A stretch of 64,000 nt of DNA from Flavobacteriales bacterium. GTDB taxonomy: Bacteria > Bacteroidota > Bacteroidia > Flavobacteriales_D > Crocinitomicaceae. The position numbers and the translations under genes are program-made. Shown in pieces: positions 18,001 through 26,558 of the stretch; position 1 is the stretch's first letter, and every line of letters begins with the position of its first letter. The stretch is taken from assembly GCA_022361195.1 (NCBI GenBank), contig JAKSBJ010000223.1, forward strand, positions 81,226 through 145,225, read 5' to 3'. The notes beneath the pieces are model-generated. The model was given only the letters and a program-made list of their open reading frames with translations, was not told the DNA's origin and ran no database searches.

Positions 18001-18456
18001 TGGTCCATTCAAACGCTCACTATCATAAAGCGACAAAACTGAGGCTTGAATTTGAGGATTAACCGCTCCATTTGTAATACCAAAATCACGATTTCCTTTT
18101 AAATGAATTGGTCGACCTTCACGGCTTTTTACCAAAACACCAGCATACGACGTTCCATCGTAATAAGTAGAAGCGTACCAATTCGCAACCCCAGGAGTTA
18201 CATCTTCTGGTTTTACCACATAAGGTACAGCGTTAATTACTGGTGCCTCACAAGAAGCAACAGTTGCTGCAGCAACACTAAAACCTAAGAACTTCAGGAA
18301 GTCTCTTCGTCCAGTTGAGGATGCTTCTAATTTTTCATCAGATAGAAATTGATCTACGCTAAGTTCTTGAGGAAACTCATTCTTAGCAGCCTCCATATAT
18401 TCTGGAGTTTGATTTGCTTCATCAAGACCTTTCCAATATTTTCTATTTGTTCCCAT
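15061..18456 (-). CDS. actB: Alternative complex III iron-sulfur subunit ActB
   Basis: 1131 residues: an N-terminal molybdopterin-oxidoreductase-like domain fused to a ferredoxin domain. A twin-arginine signal is at 50-51 (GRRDFLKFLGF), followed by VASC with Cys69 as a possible lipidation site. The Fe-S motifs cluster near the C-terminus: CIGCGSCLIAC at about 835, CHHCNHAPCETVCP at about 915, CIGTRYCANNCP at about 949, and CSFC ... CSDACPADAI at about 1005-1040. In known complexes the large domain lacks the molybdenum cofactor; I cannot test that here. The last 35 residues are His/Gly/Asp/Glu repeats. Encoded 27 bases after actA. Confidence 0.96.
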   Translation of the reverse strand: MGTNRKYWKGLDEANQTPEYMEAAKNEFPQELSVDQFLSDEKLEASSTGRRDFLKFLGFSVAAATVASCEAPVINAVPYVVKPEDVTPGVANWYASTYYDGTSYAGVLVKSREGRPIHLKGNRDFGITNGAVNPQIQASVLSLYDSERLNGPKGGESSKWKKIDAEIEKQLKKVADSGKKIVLLSNTVISPSGAGVIADFKAKYNGTEMPEMVEGAEGENAEGAEVVEMPMEDGVVQHIQYDAVSYNGIREANKASFGKRIIPDYNFGKAKTIVSISCDFLNSWVLPTQFIGGYLENRNPDNDWMSRHFQFETNMSISGSNADVRGMIKPSEQGKAVALLHKEVTGKAVSGIDTASLSEDVQTKIKTAAKELKESKGKSIVVAGSNRKSIQVIVNSINHYLGNYKSTINLNNPIALHMSEDKKMADLISDMGKGKVGAIIMWDVNPVYSLSATDSKKFEEGLAKVGTSVSMSKYEDETAKLCNYICPDNHALESWNDFSPKASHYSLAQPTIRPLYDTRNVFESLMIWSSEKTHMGADSTLYHDYIKSMWLKYGFEMQTEYLDKESYWNAMVHNSCGEGRLEEPTSPAFNGNLSKAGKAEGAITTGNWEVALYQKAGMGIGTQAGNPWLQEMPDPVSKVTWDNYVTMSPVDMTEMQLNMKLGQESPSTMVSVKVDGQEIKLPAFPQPGQAKGTIGIAVGYGRGKGGEKIGKGAYQTGQYGDWIEGDNGGRKMIGENAFALASTGSNEVFAAEVSKSSDEYILAVSQTHSTVMARNSIVKETTFDIYKHQPKGAYNHEHKLHSGWNHDEGHISEYDLWDEHPVKHVGHRWGMTIDLNSCIGCGSCLIACQSENNVPVVGRDEIRRGREMHWLRLDRYYASDVEPTIGTRDADKFAEGGFAALEVPSENPKVVYMPMMCHHCNHAPCETVCPVAATTHSNEGLNQMAYNRCIGTRYCANNCPYKVRRFNWFNYPSYRKFTEVNPAQDDLGRMVLNPDVVVRTRGVMEKCSFCVQKIQAGKLVAKKEDRPVVDGDVTAACSDACPADAIIFGDWNDTESAVRKSSEEDRAYQALEEVGVQPNVWYKVKVRNEKNEALEAIQQAHGGHGDDHGDEGHGEEHGGHEGDHAEDHGGH

Positions 18457-18483
18457 ATCTATATATAAGCCTCTTTGTTCTAA

Positions 18484-19836
18484 TTAATAGTGACATTTAG
18501 CACATTCCAATCCACCTAACTCTGCCACAGACACAACATCATCCTCTAAGTAAGATCTGTAAGTTCTTTGATCTTTCTGAAGTCGTGTATGAATCATATT
18601 ATAATAGCTTCCTTCCGGAGCATTTGCGATATCGATGTTCGACTCACGGTGACATTCAATACACCATCCCATAGTAAGAGTTGGCTTTGTGAATTTCACT
18701 TTATTTTCATCGTAATCTTCGTCAGTTACCCCAACGTTGTTCAAATCTTCAGTTGTCATTACACGAGCAACCGTTTCCTTTTTCATGTTACCATGACAGT
18801 TTTTACAATCTAAACCACCAACATTTACGTGCTGAGAGTGATTGAAGTAAACGTGATCAGGAAGGTTATGAACTTTCACCCATTTGATAGGCTTCGTCTC
18901 TCCTGTGTAAGAATTTGTCGCTGCATCGTAACCAGCTGCTTCATGAATCTTAGCAATTTCTTCTGTTCCGGTTGTTGAACCTTCATGTACTGTTTTATGA
19001 CAGTTCATACAAACGTTCACCGTTGGAATTCCAGCATGTTTTGATTTCTCAACTGAGTTATGACAGTATTTACAATCAATTCCCAATTTACCAGCGTGCA
19101 ATTCGTGCGAGTATGCAATTGGTTGTTCTGGTTTATAATCTTCAAAAACACCAATCTTCATCAAATCCAACATTCCAGCAGCTAAAAGAACTACTACGAT
19201 GATTAGAGATGTAACTCCAACCCATCCTCTGTACGTCCAAGCCCATCTTCTGAAAGCTGTCATCCAGTTTTCATCACCAGGAGTGTTAACACCATCTTGT
19301 TCGTTGGCTAATTTTTGTAATCCACTTTTCGCAGAAGCAGCAGAACCGATCACTACCAATAGTAGTGCTGAAAGAATCCACCAGATCAAAGTGCTTGACT
19401 CTTGCTCCTCTCCAGTTCCTGCACCTGGATCAGCAGCTACCTCAACAACAGGTGGCTGATATTCCTCGACATATGCTAAAATGTCATCAACTTGTTCATT
19501 TGTTACATTTTGGGCAGTCATTACTGATCCCCACTCAGAGAAAAGTTGATTTGCGTAAGCATCTCCACTTTCAATAACAGCCGTTGAGTTTCTTACCCAA
19601 TCGTAAAGCTTCTCCTCAGAAGAGTTTTCGATCCATCTTTCACGGGCACCTTTAAGGGCCGGACCGGTCATGTCCTTGTCAGGAAAGTGACACGAAGCAC
19701 AGTTCTGGTTGAATAGCTTCTCTCCCTTAGCCGCATCCCCTTGGGCATGAATATTGTAAGAGAAAGAAATGAATGCAAAGACCGTTAACACTAACGACTT
19801 GAATCTCCGAGAGATAAACATTTTAGATATTTTCAT
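18484..19836 (-). CDS. actA: Alternative complex III multihaem cytochrome c, ActA
   Basis: 450 residues from the start chosen here. An in-frame extension runs back to 19938, but an exact -7 promoter element lies inside it, and the signal peptide (FKSLVLTVFAFISFSYNIHAQ region) fits the Met at 19836. Six CxxCH motifs are visible: Cys46 in an N-terminal monohaem domain with Met106 as candidate ligand, then Cys255, 276, 344, 392 and 445 in the pentahaem domain. The last reads CAKCHY and ends the protein, with His449 second from the C-terminus. Two hydrophobic segments at about 150-168 and 206-226 separate the domains. First gene of the respiratory operon. Confidence 0.94.
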   Translation of the reverse strand: MKISKMFISRRFKSLVLTVFAFISFSYNIHAQGDAAKGEKLFNQNCASCHFPDKDMTGPALKGARERWIENSSEEKLYDWVRNSTAVIESGDAYANQLFSEWGSVMTAQNVTNEQVDDILAYVEEYQPPVVEVAADPGAGTGEEQESSTLIWWILSALLLVVIGSAASAKSGLQKLANEQDGVNTPGDENWMTAFRRWAWTYRGWVGVTSLIIVVVLLAAGMLDLMKIGVFEDYKPEQPIAYSHELHAGKLGIDCKYCHNSVEKSKHAGIPTVNVCMNCHKTVHEGSTTGTEEIAKIHEAAGYDAATNSYTGETKPIKWVKVHNLPDHVYFNHSQHVNVGGLDCKNCHGNMKKETVARVMTTEDLNNVGVTDEDYDENKVKFTKPTLTMGWCIECHRESNIDIANAPEGSYYNMIHTRLQKDQRTYRSYLEDDVVSVAELGGLECAKCHY

Positions 19837-19887
19837 TTGCAAAATTTTAATCCTTTTTGCCTGGTATTCGAGATATATGATAACATG

Positions 19888-19895
19888 CAAAAATA
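19888..19895 (-). promoter_or_regulatory. Candidate -7 element for the act-cox operon
   Basis: On the minus strand this reads TATTTTTG, an exact TAnnTTTG match. Transcription would begin near 19883, about 45 bases before the actA ATG. A clear TTTG -33 element is not seen at the usual spacing. It lies in the 267-base divergent region 19837-20103, which holds no gene I can support. Confidence 0.5.
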
Positions 19896-20075
19896 GTACA
19901 TTGTCCGTGTTAGAATCAGTGAAACCGCATTTTTTCAAGCAATTCCAGTTAATTTAAAACGATTCTAAATAAGCGGATAATAGAAAACTCTTCTATTCTA
20001 ATAGTTTGGGAGACTCTTTGAATAATTTTGTGAAAAATTGGCCTGAAATTTTCTTTCTACCGATAACGAATTTGA

Positions 20076-20083
20076 TACATTTG
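20076..20083 (+). promoter_or_regulatory. Candidate -7 element for the SPOR-domain gene
   Basis: TACATTTG, an exact TAnnTTTG match 20 bases before the ATG at 20104. The -33 position holds only a T-rich stretch without TTTG. Confidence 0.45.
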
Positions 20084-20103
20084 CTTAAATAATACATGCA
20101 GGG

Positions 20104-20592
20104 ATGAAAAAATTAAATTTATTAGCCGCATTCTGCTTAGCTGGGCATTTTGCCGTAGCCCAAGACGGATGGTTGAGTTATCCTGCTTCATCGGACAGTA
20201 CACGTCAGGAAGCTTCAAGAAAATTGGATTATTCTCAAAAAGATGGAAAGGTGACCGTTCATGGTGATGCTCGCCTGGATCAGATTGAGCAGTTTTTAAG
20301 AGCCGATGAAGAATCGATTGAGGGAATTAAGATTGATGGATTTCGAGTATTGATTTTCTTTGATCAGAGCAAATCCATTGCTGAACAGAAAAAGGCCAGT
20401 TTCATTTCTATCTATCCCGAACATCAAACCTATGTAGATTATTTAGCACCTAATTACCGTGTAAGAGTGGGAAATTTCAGAACCCGATTAGAAGCTGAAA
20501 AGTTAAAAGCTGATATTTTGGGTGTTTTCCCAACAGCCATTGTGATTGAAGACAAAATTCAACTTCCATCACTGAATAAGAAAGAAGATTAA
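20104..20592 (+). CDS. SPOR-domain secreted protein
   Basis: 162 residues. A Sec signal peptide ends at FAVAQD. The C-terminal part, YRVRVGNFRTRLEAEKLKADIL with FPTAIVIEDKI after it (about 118-152), is a SPOR repeat, the fold that binds peptidoglycan stripped of stem peptides, often at division sites. The N-terminal half (DGFRVLIFFDQSKSIAEQKKASF) may form a second, divergent alpha/beta unit. It is divergent from actA and convergent with infB, with its own promoter and a shared terminator, so it is a single-gene unit. Its precise role is not shown. Confidence 0.82.
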   Translation: MKKLNLLAAFCLAGHFAVAQDGWLSYPASSDSTRQEASRKLDYSQKDGKVTVHGDARLDQIEQFLRADEESIEGIKIDGFRVLIFFDQSKSIAEQKKASFISIYPEHQTYVDYLAPNYRVRVGNFRTRLEAEKLKADILGVFPTAIVIEDKIQLPSLNKKED

Positions 20593-20616
20593 TTACACAA
20601 AAAATATTGAGATAAG

Positions 20617-20647
20617 AAAAAAGGCGGGTTAAAACCCGCCTTTTTTT
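20617..20647. terminator. Bidirectional terminator between SPOR gene and infB
   Basis: AAGGCGGGTT (20621-20630) pairs with AACCCGCCTT (20633-20642). Seven T follow on the plus side (20641-20647) and six A precede on the left (20617-20622), which are T on the minus strand. It therefore can stop transcripts from both convergent genes. Confidence 0.92.
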
Positions 20648-20666
20648 ATTTCGTATGATTATGCTC

Positions 20667-23342
20667 TTACAATTTTGAAGCTACTTCAACTTCGTGGAAG
20701 CATTCAACAACATCATCAACTTTGATATCGTTGAATTTGTCAATGTTCAATCCACATTCGTAGTTATGTTTCACTTCTTTTACATCATCTTTAAAACGTT
20801 TTAAAGATCCAAGTTCTCCGGTGTAGATTACGATTCCATCACGGATAACTCTTACACTCGCATTACGTTGAATAACCCCTTCGGTAACATAACATCCTGC
20901 AATTGTTCCAACCTTAGAAATTCTAAAGGTTTCACGAATCTCAGCCGTACCAAGAATTTCTTCTTTAAATTCAGGAGCAAGCATTCCTTCCATAGCTGTT
21001 TTGATCTCCTCAATTGCCTGATAGATAACTGAGTAAAGACGAATGTCGATTTCTTCTTTTTCAGCCAGCTTTCTTGCAGGAGCTGAAGGACGAACCTGGA
21101 ACCCAACAATAATTGCATCTGAAGCTGATGCCAAGGTGACATCTGCCTCTGAGATTTGTCCAACCCCTTTGTGAATGATGTTCACTTGAATCTTTTCTGT
21201 AGATAGTTTCAACAATGAATCTGACAAGGCTTCGATTGATCCATCTACATCCCCTTTTACGATAACGTTCAACTCCTGGAAATCTCCAATTGCGATACGT
21301 CTTCCAATCTCGTCTAGTGTAATGTGCTTTTGTGTTCTCAATCCTTGTTCACGATGTAATTGCTCACGTTTAGAAGCAATTTGTTTCACTTCTTTTTCGT
21401 CCTTAAGAACGTTGAAAGCATCACCTGCAGAAGGTGCTCCGTTAAATCCAAGAATAGAAACAGGAGTTGAAGGACCAACTTCATTTACTGCCTGTCCTTT
21501 GTCATTGTGCATTGCTTTTACCTTACCGAAGTTTTTACCGGCAATGATATTATCACCAATTTTCAATGTACCAGCCGAAACTAATACGGTAGTTACGTAT
21601 CCTCGACCTTTATCAAGCGTTGCCTCTACTACCGTTCCGACAGCATTTTTACCAGGATTTGCTTTTAAGTCCAATAATTCAGACTCGAGCAATACCTTCT
21701 CCAACAATTCATCAACGTTAGTTCCATGTTTAGCAGAAATTTCCTGCGACTGGTATTTTCCACCCCAATCTTCAACCAGGATGTTCATCGTTGATAATTG
21801 TTCTTTAATTTTATCTGGGTTCGCCCCTGGCTTATCAATTTTATTAATTGCAAATACCATTGGTACACCTGCTGCCTGAGCGTGAGAAATTGCCTCTTTC
21901 GTTTGAGGCATTACGTCATCATCAGCCGCTACAATGATAATAGCGATATCAGTTACCTGAGCACCACGAGCACGCATGGCCGTAAAGGCTTCGTGACCCG
22001 GAGTATCCAAGAATGTAATCTTCTTTCCACCCTCAGTCTCTACTGAATAAGCACCAATGTGCTGGGTGATTCCCCCGGCCTCACCTTCAATCACATTCGC
22101 CGAACGAACGTAATCCAATAAGGATGTTTTACCGTGATCAACGTGTCCCATTACCGTAACAATTGGAGGACGAGAAACAAGATCTTCTTCCTTATCTTCC
22201 TCAACAATAATAGACTCCTGAACTTCGGCACTGATAAATTCAGTTTCAAATCCAAACTCAGCAGCTACTAATTGAATGGTTTCTGCATCCAAACGTTGGT
22301 TGATGGAAGCAAAAATACCAAGGGACATACAAGCACCAATTACTTCAGTAGCAGAAACATCCATCATACTAGCCAACTCTGAAACTGTCACGAATTCTGT
22401 CAGTTTCAAGATTCCTTTCTCTAGTTCCTCTTGCTGAAGCTCTTCAGCTCTTTTTTCAGCAATACTTTGACGTTTCTCTCTACGGAATTTAGCACCTTTA
22501 TTTTTACCACCTCCTTGTAATCTGGCCAGTGTTTCTTTGATCTCTTTTTGGATCTCCTGTTCAGTTACCTGAGGTTTTTCGGTACGTTTACCTTTATGTT
22601 TTCTGTTGTTGTTTGCTTTAGCCTGCTTTTCAACATTAACCTTTTTGATTCGTTTTCTCTTCTTACGGTCAGGTGAATCTTTTTTCTTCTTTTCACGCTC
22701 AACCGGAAGTTCGATTTTTCCAACCACCTTAGGGCCACTCAATCCTTGAGTTTTGGCTTTAATGGTTTCAATCTTCTTAGGTTCGTTTTGCTTTGGTTTT
22801 TCAGCAGCTGCAGGAGCTTCTTCTTTCTTTACTTCCTCTTTCTTCTTCTCTTCTACAACTGGCTTCTTAACCTCTTCTTTTTTCTCCTCTTCTTTCTTTT
22901 CTTCTTCTACAACAGGAGGTTTTTCAGCAGCAGGTTTTGCCTTTTCAGGCTTTGTTTTTTGGTTAATCGAATCCAAATCTATCTTTCCAACAACTGCAAC
23001 TTTTACTCCAGTTCCAGTAGTCTTAGGCGGCTCTTCTTCTTCTTTCTCTTCTTTCGGCTCAACAACCTCTTCTTTTTTCTTGGCAGGCTCTTCTTCTTTG
23101 AGGTCTTTAAGCGAAATTGATTCTCTCTTTTCGGTAGTGGAAACGGCAGATTCCGAGATTGCTTTTGCTTCTTTATCATCCGCAAATTCCTCATCCAAAA
23201 CACTCATGATTTCAGGATCAATTTTAGTGTTTGGATTAGAGTCAATCTCTACCCCTTTTGTTTCCAAAAATTCAACGATCGTAGAAATACTGATGTTGAA
23301 TTCCTTCGCAACTTTGTTTAACCTTTTCGCTTTTCCTGCCAT
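20667..23342 (-). CDS. infB: Translation initiation factor IF-2
   Basis: 891 residues. An N-terminal IF2N helix-turn motif ([21 protein letters not shown]) is followed by about 200 residues of Glu/Lys/Pro-rich low-complexity linker, a KRKR-type basic stretch, a second IF2N unit ([14 protein letters not shown], near 315) and the GTPase. G1 is GHVDHGKT (about 397-404), G3 DTPGHEAF and G4 NKID. The C-terminal beta-barrels and fMet-tRNA-binding domain are complete. IF-2 brings initiator tRNA to the 30S subunit. It is the last gene of rimP-nusA-infB, ending at a bidirectional terminator. Confidence 0.98.
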   Translation of the reverse strand: MAGKAKRLNKVAKEFNISISTIVEFLETKGVEIDSNPNTKIDPEIMSVLDEEFADDKEAKAISESAVSTTEKRESISLKDLKEEEPAKKKEEVVEPKEEKEEEEPPKTTGTGVKVAVVGKIDLDSINQKTKPEKAKPAAEKPPVVEEEKKEEEKKEEVKKPVVEEKKKEEVKKEEAPAAAEKPKQNEPKKIETIKAKTQGLSGPKVVGKIELPVEREKKKKDSPDRKKRKRIKKVNVEKQAKANNNRKHKGKRTEKPQVTEQEIQKEIKETLARLQGGGKNKGAKFRREKRQSIAEKRAEELQQEELEKGILKLTEFVTVSELASMMDVSATEVIGACMSLGIFASINQRLDAETIQLVAAEFGFETEFISAEVQESIIVEEDKEEDLVSRPPIVTVMGHVDHGKTSLLDYVRSANVIEGEAGGITQHIGAYSVETEGGKKITFLDTPGHEAFTAMRARGAQVTDIAIIIVAADDDVMPQTKEAISHAQAAGVPMVFAINKIDKPGANPDKIKEQLSTMNILVEDWGGKYQSQEISAKHGTNVDELLEKVLLESELLDLKANPGKNAVGTVVEATLDKGRGYVTTVLVSAGTLKIGDNIIAGKNFGKVKAMHNDKGQAVNEVGPSTPVSILGFNGAPSAGDAFNVLKDEKEVKQIASKREQLHREQGLRTQKHITLDEIGRRIAIGDFQELNVIVKGDVDGSIEALSDSLLKLSTEKIQVNIIHKGVGQISEADVTLASASDAIIVGFQVRPSAPARKLAEKEEIDIRLYSVIYQAIEEIKTAMEGMLAPEFKEEILGTAEIRETFRISKVGTIAGCYVTEGVIQRNASVRVIRDGIVIYTGELGSLKRFKDDVKEVKHNYECGLNIDKFNDIKVDDVVECFHEVEVASKL

Positions 23343-23397
23343 TCTTATTGTTTGCTTATGCCTGTAAAGATAGTCTTTTCCTTAGTTTATTCGATAA

Positions 23398-24678
23398 TTA
23401 TTCCTCCTCTATGTTCGCCTCTTCTTCCTGAGTTTCTTCCTCCTGATCGAATTCAGCTTTCAAAACTCGGATAACATCTTCGATGGTTTCTTCTTCCAAA
23501 TCAGTTCGTTTCAAGAGTTCAGCCTTATCCAATTCTAATACTGATTGTGCTGAATCCAAACCAATAGATTTCAACTCCCCGATTACCCACTGCTCTAGCT
23601 CATCTGCGAACTCATCCAAATCTACATCTTCAATATCCTCAGCTCCTTCACGGTAAACATCAATTTCATAACCCGTTAGCTTACCGGCTAATTTGATGTT
23701 GTGTCCTCCTTTTCCAATTGCCAATGACACCTGATCTGTTTTCAAGTAAACATCTGCTCTGGAGTCTTCCTCATTCAAATCAATTGTTGTGATTTTAGCT
23801 GGAGACAAGGCTCTTTGGATGAATAATTTATCGTTACTTGTGTAATTAATTACATCAATATTTTCATTTTTCAACTCACGTACAATTCCGTGAATTCTTG
23901 CCCCTTTCATTCCCACACATGCTCCTACAGGGTCAATTCTGTCATCGTAAGACTCAACTGCAACTTTTGCTCTCTCTCCTGGCTCACGAACAATTTTCTT
24001 AATGGTAATGAGGCCATCAAATACCTCAGGTACTTCCAACTCAAATAATCTTTCCAGAAACTCAGGTGCAGTTCTTGAAAGGATAATGATTGGACTGTTA
24101 TTTCTAAGATCTACTCGTGCTACAACAGCTCTGATAGATTCTCCTTTTTTGAAATAATCAGAAGGGATTTGCTCTGATTTTGGAAGGATCAACTCATTTC
24201 CTTCATCATCCAGAATAAGAATTTCACGTTTCCAAACCTGATAAACCTCTCCCGTAATAATTTCACCAATTCTCTCTTTATATTTTTTGTAGATATGATC
24301 TTTCTCTAATTCCAAAATTCTGGAAATAAGATTTTGTCTCAATGACAATACATTTCTTCGACCAAATCCTTCTAACTTAACTTCCTCTGCAACTTCCTCT
24401 CCTACTTCAAAATCAGGTTCAATTTCAATTGCTTTAGATAGCGCTATTTCGATATTATCGTCTTCAACTTCCCCATCAGGTACAATCTCACGGTTAATCC
24501 AGATCTCAAGGTCACCTTTATCTGGGTTAATGATGACATCAATATGCTCATCTGTTCCATATTTTTTCTTTAACATGGAACGGAAAACATCTTGTAGGAT
24601 GTTCATCATTGTTTCTCTATCTATATTTTTGAATTCTTTAAATTCTGAAAAGGATTCAATTAATTCCAACGCATTCAT
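23398..24678 (-). CDS. nusA: Transcription factor NusA
   Basis: 426 residues. The N-terminal RNA polymerase-binding domain (about 1-125) is followed by S1 (GEIITGEVYQVWKREILIL, about 138-200) and two KH domains: GACVGMKGARIHGIVREL in KH1 and LAIGKGGHNIKLAGKLTGYEIDV (in part) in KH2. A short acidic tail ends the protein, so the extra repeats of gamma-proteobacterial NusA are lacking or reduced to one. NusA acts in pausing, termination and antitermination. The gene follows rimP by 12 bases and precedes infB by 55. Confidence 0.97.
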   Translation of the reverse strand: MNALELIESFSEFKEFKNIDRETMMNILQDVFRSMLKKKYGTDEHIDVIINPDKGDLEIWINREIVPDGEVEDDNIEIALSKAIEIEPDFEVGEEVAEEVKLEGFGRRNVLSLRQNLISRILELEKDHIYKKYKERIGEIITGEVYQVWKREILILDDEGNELILPKSEQIPSDYFKKGESIRAVVARVDLRNNSPIIILSRTAPEFLERLFELEVPEVFDGLITIKKIVREPGERAKVAVESYDDRIDPVGACVGMKGARIHGIVRELKNENIDVINYTSNDKLFIQRALSPAKITTIDLNEEDSRADVYLKTDQVSLAIGKGGHNIKLAGKLTGYEIDVYREGAEDIEDVDLDEFADELEQWVIGELKSIGLDSAQSVLELDKAELLKRTDLEEETIEDVIRVLKAEFDQEEETQEEEANIEEE

Positions 24679-24690
24679 ATCATTTTCAAG

Positions 24691-25167
24691 TTAAAAAGAG
24701 ATTATCAGTTTAGTTTCTTTTATTTCTTCGTATTTAAATGGCAACTCTTCTGTCACCCATATTTTTTTCTTCTTGCCTTCGAGTCGTTGTTTTTCTTTGG
24801 TCTCTACCACAATTCCTTCTTCATCAGCCTTGAGTAGTGTCCCTTCTACCGACTTAGCATGTTCGATTGTTTTTACCTTCACCTGTTTCCCAACATTTTT
24901 GAGGTATTGTTTTAACACTCGAAATGGTTGATCCAGACCTGCAGAAGCCACTTCTAATGAAAAGTCTTCTATTTCACGATCCAGATTATGTTCAATGTTT
25001 CTACTTACCGAAATACAATCTTCAATTGAAACGGAACCGTCTTCTTTGTCAATCTCTAGCAGAATTCGGTTTCCTGAATTAATGGATAATTCAACGATGT
25101 AGAGCATTTCGTCCCGTTCCTTCATCCGCTCCAGAGCTAACTCTTCTACTCGTTTTTTATCTATCAT
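24691..25167 (-). CDS. rimP: Ribosome maturation factor RimP
   Basis: 158 residues, normal length, with the alpha/beta N-terminal domain (ILLEIDKEDGSVSIEDCISVSR region) and a C-terminal SH3-like barrel. It contains DFSLEVASAGLDQPF, the family signature. RimP assists 30S subunit maturation. It heads the conserved rimP-nusA-infB operon. A consensus promoter at 25232-25262 lies before a hairpin with a T tract at 25178-25202, so the hairpin is within the predicted 5' leader of this gene; the hairpin may terminate the upstream cyclase gene, attenuate this operon, or both. Confidence 0.95.
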   Translation of the reverse strand: MIDKKRVEELALERMKERDEMLYIVELSINSGNRILLEIDKEDGSVSIEDCISVSRNIEHNLDREIEDFSLEVASAGLDQPFRVLKQYLKNVGKQVKVKTIEHAKSVEGTLLKADEEGIVVETKEKQRLEGKKKKIWVTEELPFKYEEIKETKLIISF

Positions 25168-25177
25168 TTCGGTGCAT

Positions 25178-25202
25178 AAAAAGAGGGGACTTTCGTCCCC
25201 TC
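25178..25202 (-). terminator. Terminator or attenuator hairpin in the rimP leader
   Basis: GAGGGGAC (25183-25190) pairs perfectly with GTCCCCTC (25195-25202) around TTTC. On the minus strand five T follow (25182-25178), ending ten bases before the rimP ATG. It lies after the cyclase gene and downstream of the predicted rimP promoter. Confidence 0.8.
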
Positions 25203-25231
25203 ATCATTGTTGTTATTTCTTATTAACGGCA

Positions 25232-25262
25232 CAAATATACCTATTTATTCAAAAACTTCAAA
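25232..25262 (-). promoter_or_regulatory. Consensus promoter for rimP-nusA-infB
   Basis: Read on the minus strand: TTTG (25262-25259), a 19-base spacer and TATATTTG (25239-25232), an exact match to both elements. Transcription would begin near 25227, giving a leader of about 60 bases that includes the hairpin at 25183-25202. Confidence 0.68.
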
Positions 25263-25277
25263 ATCCTGACCGCAAAA

Positions 25278-26024
25278 TTAGTCCTGATGAATGGTATAAA
25301 GCATTATTTTGCTCGGAGAAGCATCATTTTCGAGACTCATAATTTGAATGTTGAGAAAATAATCTCCGTCTAGAATTTCATTGGGCACATAAATAAGTTC
25401 GGTAATTGTTTTGTCCAATTGCGGATTATTGGGGTAATCCCAAAAAATATGATGACAGGCTACCTTACCACCATCCGACTCTCGATCCACCGAAGGCAAG
25501 TCGATCAACAAATGTTTTACTCCTAAATCATTGATAAATTCCATAGCCTCCTCTGTAAAATAAGGTGGATTACTTGCCGAATAATCCCTTGTTCGTTTTA
25601 CATCACCATTGGGTAAAGTTCGAATAAGGAGTGCGGTATTTTCACCCAAATCAGTCAATTGAGCTTCTATCATGGACCGATCCATGATTAAATCCTCCTG
25701 AAAAGCCTTTGGTTCAATCGAAATCAATTTTGCTTTAAAATGGAATTCCTTTAAACAGCCATTGATGGTATATATCTCCTTTGAAATATGTCCCACACAC
25801 TCGGTATGCGTTCCGTTACCATGCGGATTTAAGGTAATATTTTTGAAGTTTACAGCTCCCCCCTGATTAACATCTCCAATAAAACCATCTCCAACAACAG
25901 GTTCTATTAAAACATCATTACAATACCAAGCCCTAGCATTTTCACTCCCATTTTTAACCGGCAGCGAAACATCCATTCCCTGATCTGTTAATACATAACT
26001 GTTTTCGTCCAATCGTAACTTCAT
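25278..26024 (-). CDS. Cyclase / kynurenine formamidase-like metal hydrolase
   Basis: 248 residues of the putative cyclase family (PF04199-type), which includes arylformamidases. The metal-site motif appears as NPHGNGTHTECVGHI (about 86-100), matching the family's HxGTHxDxPxH in the first His and GTH but with Glu-Cys in place of the usual Asp-x-Pro. LLIDLPSVDRESDGG and the final CHHIFWDYP are further conserved blocks. No tryptophan-catabolism gene is nearby, so the substrate is uncertain. An exact -7 element ends five bases before the ATG. Transcribed away from the IPExxxVDY-pyk pair. Confidence 0.82.
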   Translation of the reverse strand: MKLRLDENSYVLTDQGMDVSLPVKNGSENARAWYCNDVLIEPVVGDGFIGDVNQGGAVNFKNITLNPHGNGTHTECVGHISKEIYTINGCLKEFHFKAKLISIEPKAFQEDLIMDRSMIEAQLTDLGENTALLIRTLPNGDVKRTRDYSASNPPYFTEEAMEFINDLGVKHLLIDLPSVDRESDGGKVACHHIFWDYPNNPQLDKTITELIYVPNEILDGDYFLNIQIMSLENDASPSKIMLYTIHQD

Positions 26025-26029
26025 TCCTT

Positions 26030-26037
26030 CAAAGATA
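26030..26037 (-). promoter_or_regulatory. Candidate -7 element for the cyclase gene
   Basis: TATCTTTG on the minus strand, an exact match, with only five bases between it and the ATG at 26024. Transcription from here would give a very short or absent leader. Confidence 0.45.
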
Positions 26038-26122
26038 ATTTTAATTCTATGTTTACTTACTCTTTCCCAATGGCAAAATTTTCTGCTCTTATTTCAATAT
26101 CTTTAAGGCCGCAGAAGCGAAT

Positions 26123-26539
26123 ATGGCAAAGCACAAATTGATCATAGAAGAAGAGTATGAGTTTGAATTGATTGGAATTTGTTCCAATTATTCGGACTAC
26201 CGATTATGTTGGGGAATTAACAAAGCCTTAAACATTCAATTGAGTAAGGGGAATGATTATGAAGTAACTTTGAAGAAAGAGGGGGAGAATAAATATTCAT
26301 TTTATGAATATTACGACGAGGACGAACATATTGAATATTATCTCATTAAAAATCTGTCAAACACATATAAGCGTTTGATTCCTGAAAAGGACCAAATTGA
26401 TTACTTTATCATTATTAAAAACAACTATGTAAGAGATGTTAATGATATGGTAACACGGTTGAAGGGAATCGAGAGTATCTTGACGGCGTTTATTTTTGAT
26501 GTAGAAGAATTAAAATCAAAATCGAATTTAGAATTTTGA
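26123..26539 (+). CDS. IPExxxVDY family protein
   Basis: 138 residues, cytoplasmic, no signal peptide. The segment LIPEKDQIDYFIII (about 85-98) matches the motif that names this Bacteroidota family, with Ile in place of Val. FELIGICSNYSDYRLCWGIN near the start is also conserved. Function unknown. It precedes pyruvate kinase by 19 bases, and the pairing IPExxxVDY-pyk is an arrangement I recall from other members of the phylum, so a link to glycolysis is possible but unproven. Confidence 0.85.
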   Translation: MAKHKLIIEEEYEFELIGICSNYSDYRLCWGINKALNIQLSKGNDYEVTLKKEGENKYSFYEYYDEDEHIEYYLIKNLSNTYKRLIPEKDQIDYFIIIKNNYVRDVNDMVTRLKGIESILTAFIFDVEELKSKSNLEF

Positions 26540-26558
26540 TTGAACGAAAGGAATTAAA

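Noticed and set aside
19837..19938. Longer N-terminus for ActA from an in-frame Met at 19938
   Set aside because: It lacks signal-peptide character, and an exact -7 element lies within it; the Met at 19836 gives a proper signal peptide.
21322..21879. 185-residue plus-strand open frame
   Set aside because: Fully inside infB on the other strand, no promoter, no recognisable domain.
22746..23367. Two long open frames on the plus strand, 124 and 204 residues
   Set aside because: They lie opposite the Glu/Lys-rich linker of infB; their Ser/Phe-rich or Phe/Leu-rich composition is what that repeat gives in reverse.
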